Below, piece by piece: positions 19,428-20,020 of a stretch of 20,020 nucleotides of DNA. The DNA lies in the NCBI GenBank assembly GCA_937868205.1, contig CALMMC010000123.1, positions 1-20,020 of the forward strand. Reading direction: 5' to 3'. Under the pieces are notes generated by a model. It searched no databases. It saw only the letters and a program-made list of their open reading frames with translations, and was not told where the DNA came from. The position numbers and the translations under genes were made by a program. The stretch's first letter is position 1; the number at the start of each line of letters is the position of its first letter. The stretch comes from JAAZPG01 sp012797375. Its GTDB lineage: Bacteria > Acidobacteriota > Aminicenantia > Aminicenantales > UBA4085.

Positions 19428-19750
19428 TGAGCCGGTCCCCAAAAACTGGACAGGACAATAAGGTGGAAAACGAACCCGCTGTATCTCAACACGGAGGTAT
19501 GGCATCATGTCCATTATGGGACGGAAACAGTACGAAGCCTCATTCAAGGCGAAGGTCGCCCTCGAGGCCGTCAAAGGCGAGAAAACGATCGCCCAGCTGG
19601 CCGGAGAGTACGGGGTCCACCCCAACCAAATCGGGCGATGGAAGACCGAGCTTCTCGAGAAGCTGCCGGATCTGTTCACGGACAGAAGAAAACGACACGA
19701 GAAGGATCGGGAAGAGACGGAGGCCGAGCTGTACCGACAGATTGGACAGC
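19428..19750 (+). mobile_element. IS3-family insertion sequence, left end and orfA, interrupted
   Basis: The left end starts TGAGCCGGTCCCCAAAAACT, matching the TG-initiated, C/A-rich ends of IS3-family elements. It is followed by a short leader and orfA. It breaks the integrase gene at 19427. It is itself broken at 19750/19751 by an IS21-type end, so orfB and the right end must lie beyond the second element, outside the window. Confidence 0.75.
19507..19750 (+). pseudogene. IS3-family transposase OrfA, truncated
   Basis: About 81 codons match the OrfA of IS3-family elements: RKQYEASFKAKVALEAVKGE, then the helix-turn-helix TIAQLAGEYGVHPNQIGRWK (about 24-43), LPDLFTDRRKR and the leucine-zipper start EAELYRQIGQL. 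OrfA binds the IS ends and supplies the N-terminal part of the OrfAB transposase made by frameshifting. The match stops at QIGQL, where KVELDWLKKK would be expected, because the IS21-type element begins there. GGAGG lies 9 nt before ATG 19507. Without orfB no transposase can be made from this copy. Confidence 0.85.
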
Positions 19751-20020
19751 TGTCAATGGGCATGAAAAAGTGTACCAGTTTCGAGAATGAAAAGTGTACC
19801 ACCCACCATGGTGCGATTAGGCGGGCGTGGTGGACACGGTTTCCCCTCCTTCCTTGGGATATGACGGTTTGCTGAAGCCGTGATCTTTAAGCCGATAGCT
19901 GTGACCTTTGATGTTGACGACCCGGGAGTGATGGAGTAGCCGGTCGAGGATGGCCGAAGCGATGACCGCGTCGCCGAACAGCTCCTGCCAGTCGACGAAG
20001 CTCTTGTTGGAGGTCAGGAT
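19751..20020 (-). mobile_element. IS21-family insertion sequence, one end and part of istB
   Basis: The element end is TGTCAATGGGCATGAAAAAG at 19751. Two near-identical inner repeats, ATGAAAAAGTGTACCA (19762-19777) and ATGAAAAGTGTACCA (19787-19801), match the multiple terminal repeats bound by IS21-family transposases. The istB gene reads toward this end. The rest of the element (istA and the other end) lies to the right of the window. Confidence 0.8.
19817..20020 (-). CDS. istB: IS21-family helper ATPase IstB, C-terminal part (partial)
   Basis: 68 codons in one frame from the window edge to TAA 19817-19819. ILTSNKSFVDWQELFGDAVI, then ASAILDRLLHHSRVVNIKG and HSYRLKD, is the characteristic C-terminal end of IstB. 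IstB is the AAA+ ATPase that assists the IS21 transposase IstA and target selection. The Walker motifs are outside the window. The final 20 or so residues (FSKPSYPKEGGETVSTTPA) are a variable tail. Confidence 0.93.
   Translation of the reverse strand: MLTSNKSFVDWQELFGDAVIASAILDRLLHHSRVVNIKGHSYRLKDHGFSKPSYPKEGGETVSTTPA

Noticed and set aside
1..20020. CRISPR array
   Set aside because: No regularly spaced repeats of suitable length occur. The direct repeats seen are only two copies each.

Overview
This is a high-GC bacterial window, densely coded, with genes on both strands in short units and mostly clear TTGACA/TATAAT-like promoters with 16-18 bp spacers. The gene set (polyprenyl synthase, RNA polymerase omega with a long acidic tail, MetK, Dus, RmuC, NodIJ-type ABC exporter, SPT/KBL-type enzyme) and the protein style would suit a Candidatus Aminicenantes or other Acidobacteriota-like genome. 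That placement is an impression and is not proven by anything in the window.

Left part (1-3632): the end of a polyprenyl diphosphate synthase is followed 3 nt later by a CYTH/CyaB-like gene. This converges on rpoZ, and both stop codons lie inside one palindrome. Next comes a poorly coded stretch with a small membrane protein gene (promoter carrying a perfect 16-bp palindrome in its spacer), a coding-like frame without a normal start codon, and short repeats. A TATAAT box and a signal-peptide-like start are then joined abruptly to the middle of a UvrA-like gene that has lost its first ATP-binding half.

AbiE module (3683-5558): an AbiEi/AbiEii type IV toxin-antitoxin pair overlaps by 4 nt, with a 35-bp inverted repeat in its promoter. 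The module is bracketed by 38-bp imperfect direct repeats, one of which is the 3' end of the next gene, so it looks like an inserted island.

Centre (5532-12334): an unrecognised four-TM membrane protein, a secreted beta-lactamase-fold serine hydrolase, a tRNA-dihydrouridine synthase, a NodI/NodJ-like ABC exporter (4-nt overlap), and RmuC.

Right centre (12335-18099): an alpha-oxoamine synthase most like bacterial serine palmitoyltransferases, then metK behind a SAM-I-type riboswitch whose strand exchange with the metK ribosome-binding site can be read directly. Next is the most unusual gene of the window: a protein of about 830 residues with four N-terminal TM segments followed by an enolase barrel with its catalytic residues, and then an enolase cap-like domain at the C-terminus. 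It appears to be a membrane-anchored, circularly permuted enolase.

Right end (18510-20020): a small lipoprotein, then the 3' part of a tRNA-Lys(CTT) abutting a tyrosine integrase remnant. This is one end of an integrated element. The integrase is cut by an IS3-family element, which is itself cut by an IS21-family element at the window edge.
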